From Geoglobus sp. (lineage in GTDB: Archaea; Halobacteriota; Archaeoglobi; Archaeoglobales; Archaeoglobaceae): DNA of 5,994 nt. Under the pieces are notes generated by a model. The model saw nothing but the letters and a program-made list of their open reading frames with translations. It ran no database searches and was not told the DNA's origin. A program made the position numbers and the translations under genes. The stretch is taken from assembly GCA_027019885.1 (NCBI GenBank), contig JALUWC010000527.1:1-5994 (forward strand), written 5' to 3'. Shown piece after piece: positions 4,725 to 5,994 of the stretch (the first letter of the stretch is position 1; each line of letters starts with the position of its first letter).

Positions 4725-5994
4725 TTAAATAATCCAGTTATCAGAGAAATGCTGCCAGGAGAAATCCCTGACTTTCTTCAATCCCGAATCTTCCTTTAAC
4801 CAGACCCCCTCTCCGTTAAAAACCTCCCCAATAACTGTGAAATCAAATTCAATCAATTCAAGACGGTCTTTGTCTGCTGTGAAAACAATTTCATACTCCT
4901 CTCCCGAATTGATGGCAACTTCAACCGGATCGAGGGAATTGAGCTCACAGAACTCCAGAACCTCTCTTTCTACAGGAATGCTTTCAGGGTCTATAGCAAT
5001 CCCGCATTTGCTAGCTTTAGATATCTCTGTCAGCTCTTTAACAAGTCCATCGCTGACATCAATGGCACAATCGCTGAATTTAGAGAGCCCATCAACAACA
5101 TCAACCCTTGCCTTTGGCCTCAGAATCTTTTCAAAAAGTGACTTCTTCACCCCATCATCTGCATCCATTCCTCTCAGCGAGATGAGAAGGGCAGACATGA
5201 CTTTGCCAAGATCTCCTGTAACACAAACTGCCTGACCGGTTTTTGCATTCCTCCTTAACAGAAGCTTTTCAGCAATTCCCACAGCCATTCCATCGATTAT
5301 TAGCTCTTTGGCAGAGTTTGTATCGGCTGAAATCATCTTCATGCTGTAAAAATCCATTGCCTTGGCGATCCCTTTAAAGTAAGATCTTGCTTTATCGATC
5401 CTGTTTTCAGAGAGGGCTATGGAGAAAGCAAAATAGAGTGGTTTAGCACCCATCGCAACCAGATCGCTCACATTCATTGTAACAGCTTTAAACCCCACAT
5501 CTTCAGGTTTCATTTCCTTTATTATGTCGGTTGATTCAACAAGCATGTCATTTGTTATCACAATCCACTGATTTGCGATTCTGAATGCTCCTCCATCATC
5601 CCCAAAAATTCTGGATGTTCTCCTTATTTCCTCTATTCCAGCCCGGATTATTTCTTCTTCCATCCAACCACCCCCTATGCATTCAGCAGGAATTCTGTCT
5701 GCGGTGAAAACCTTGCCCTTCTTTCTTATATCAATTCCACTGCTCATTGCTTTTTCGGCATCAATTTCGAGCAGTGCAGGATCTGGAGAGTGCCTCAACC
5801 CAACTTCAACCGCCTCTTCAGGAGTTTCTGTCATGTGAACCTCTTTCCTCCTTAACGGAATTAAGCCAATACTGAGAATGCTTCTCAGATTTTCAGGAGA
5901 GGTTGCATGATAAAGCCTGTTTGGGGCTTTCCCATTTTCGCTCCATTTCACATCAACATCAATGCTGTGTCCATACCTCGCCCTTATTTTCCCA
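4725..5994 (-). CDS. thiL: KptA/Tpt1 RNA 2'-phosphotransferase - ThiL thiamine-monophosphate kinase fusion, 5' end outside window
   Basis: One frame runs open from the window edge to TAA 4725. Residues are numbered here from the GTG at 5951, which is only an internal Val codon. The first domain is KptA/Tpt1: RARYGHS just before residue 1, LYHATS (13-18), GLIPLRRKEVHMT (29-41), VGLRH (50-54) and IPAECI (87-92). This family removes the splice-junction 2'-phosphate from RNA using NAD+. The two arginines visible (in RARYGHS and VGLRH) match catalytic positions; roughly 60 N-terminal residues, including the Arg-His pair, lie outside the window. After GGGW (93-96), M97 opens a full-length 312-residue ThiL: GDDGG (117-121), TNDMLVE (133-139), NVSDLVAMGA (160-169), SAD (208-210), IDVSDGL (297-303) and SGEEYEIVF (349-357). 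ThiL phosphorylates thiamine phosphate to thiamine diphosphate with ATP. No frameshift is seen. A related AIR-synthase-fold kinase is the main alternative for the second domain. Confidence 0.9.
   Translation of the reverse strand, partial: GKIRARYGHSIDVDVKWSENGKAPNRLYHATSPENLRSILSIGLIPLRRKEVHMTETPEEAVEVGLRHSPDPALLEIDAEKAMSSGIDIRKKGKVFTADRIPAECIGGGWMEEEIIRAGIEEIRRTSRIFGDDGGAFRIANQWIVITNDMLVESTDIIKEMKPEDVGFKAVTMNVSDLVAMGAKPLYFAFSIALSENRIDKARSYFKGIAKAMDFYSMKMISADTNSAKELIIDGMAVGIAEKLLLRRNAKTGQAVCVTGDLGKVMSALLISLRGMDADDGVKKSLFEKILRPKARVDVVDGLSKFSDCAIDVSDGLVKELTEISKASKCGIAIDPESIPVEREVLEFCELNSLDPVEVAINSGEEYEIVFTADKDRLELIEFDFTVIGEVFNGEGVWLKEDSGLKKVRDFSWQHFSDNWII
5661..5675 (-). promoter_or_regulatory. 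Internal Shine-Dalgarno and ATG at the KptA-ThiL junction
   Basis: The minus strand reads GGGGGTGGTTGG followed by ATG (5663-5661). The ATG is in frame and corresponds to the normal beginning of ThiL, and the G-rich element resembles a ribosome site about 5-7 bases upstream. It may allow independent synthesis of ThiL alongside the fusion. The same bases encode the IGGGW linker, so the match could be a coding by-product. Confidence 0.5.

Noticed and set aside
4837..5235. 132-codon plus-strand frame inside the ThiL domain
   Set aside because: It is antisense to conserved ThiL motifs and Ser/Thr-rich, typical of a shadow frame.
4725..5663. SelD (selenophosphate synthase) or PurM identity for the AIR-synthase-fold domain
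   Set aside because: The GDDGG, TNDMLVE, SDLVAMGA, DVSDGL and GEEYE motifs follow the ThiL order, and there is no SelD N-terminal Cys/Sec-containing loop.
1..5994. CRISPR arrays, tRNA or rRNA genes and complete insertion sequences
   Set aside because: No regularly spaced repeats, cloverleaf with TTCGA-type loop, rRNA-like stretch or transposase frame was seen on either strand.

Overview
The window looks archaeal, most likely from an anaerobic hyperthermophile of the Archaeoglobus/Geoglobus/Ferroglobus type. The evidence is a Ni-dependent carbon monoxide dehydrogenase cluster, an archaeal-style RNA 2'-phosphotransferase (KptA/Tpt1) domain, purine-rich BRE plus AT-rich TATA elements 25-30 bases before starts, Shine-Dalgarno sites matching GGAGGTGAT, GTG starts, and T-rich rather than hairpin-dominated gene ends. 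The genus assignment is inference; no 16S or other marker is present. Every gene recognised reads on the minus strand, so transcription runs from high to low coordinates.

Region 1 (1-2940) is a CO-oxidation operon transcribed cooF-like (2302-2889), then cooS (421-2289), then an FAD/NAD(P)-dependent oxidoreductase (starts at 388, cut by the window edge). A TATA element and a flanking inverted repeat precede cooF. Gaps are 12 and 32 bases and the cooS Shine-Dalgarno begins right behind the cooF stop codon. The three products form a plausible electron path: CO oxidised at the Ni-Fe-S C-cluster of CooS, electrons passed to the four-cluster ferredoxin CooF, then to the flavoprotein and probably NAD(P)+. 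CooS keeps all C-cluster ligands, but its D-cluster motif is the short CX2C type.

Region 2 (3003-3600) holds two small zinc proteins: an intact DUF2082-type zinc ribbon (3003-3242) with a promoter consistent with leaderless transcription, and a C2H2 zinc-finger gene (3372-3600) that appears frameshifted after the finger.

Region 3 (3601-4085) is about 485 bases without a convincing gene. It holds three inverted repeats, a promoter for the broken zinc finger at its left end and a T-rich terminator at its right end.

Region 4 (4086-4601) encodes an exported protein with Met/Gly/Tyr-rich ends around a small beta-rich domain, possibly a metal-binding envelope protein.

Region 5 (4725-5994, runs off the right edge) is the most unusual locus. 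One uninterrupted frame joins a KptA/Tpt1 RNA 2'-phosphotransferase domain to a complete thiamine-monophosphate kinase (ThiL) through a four-residue linker. A Shine-Dalgarno and ATG at the junction suggest that free ThiL could also be made.
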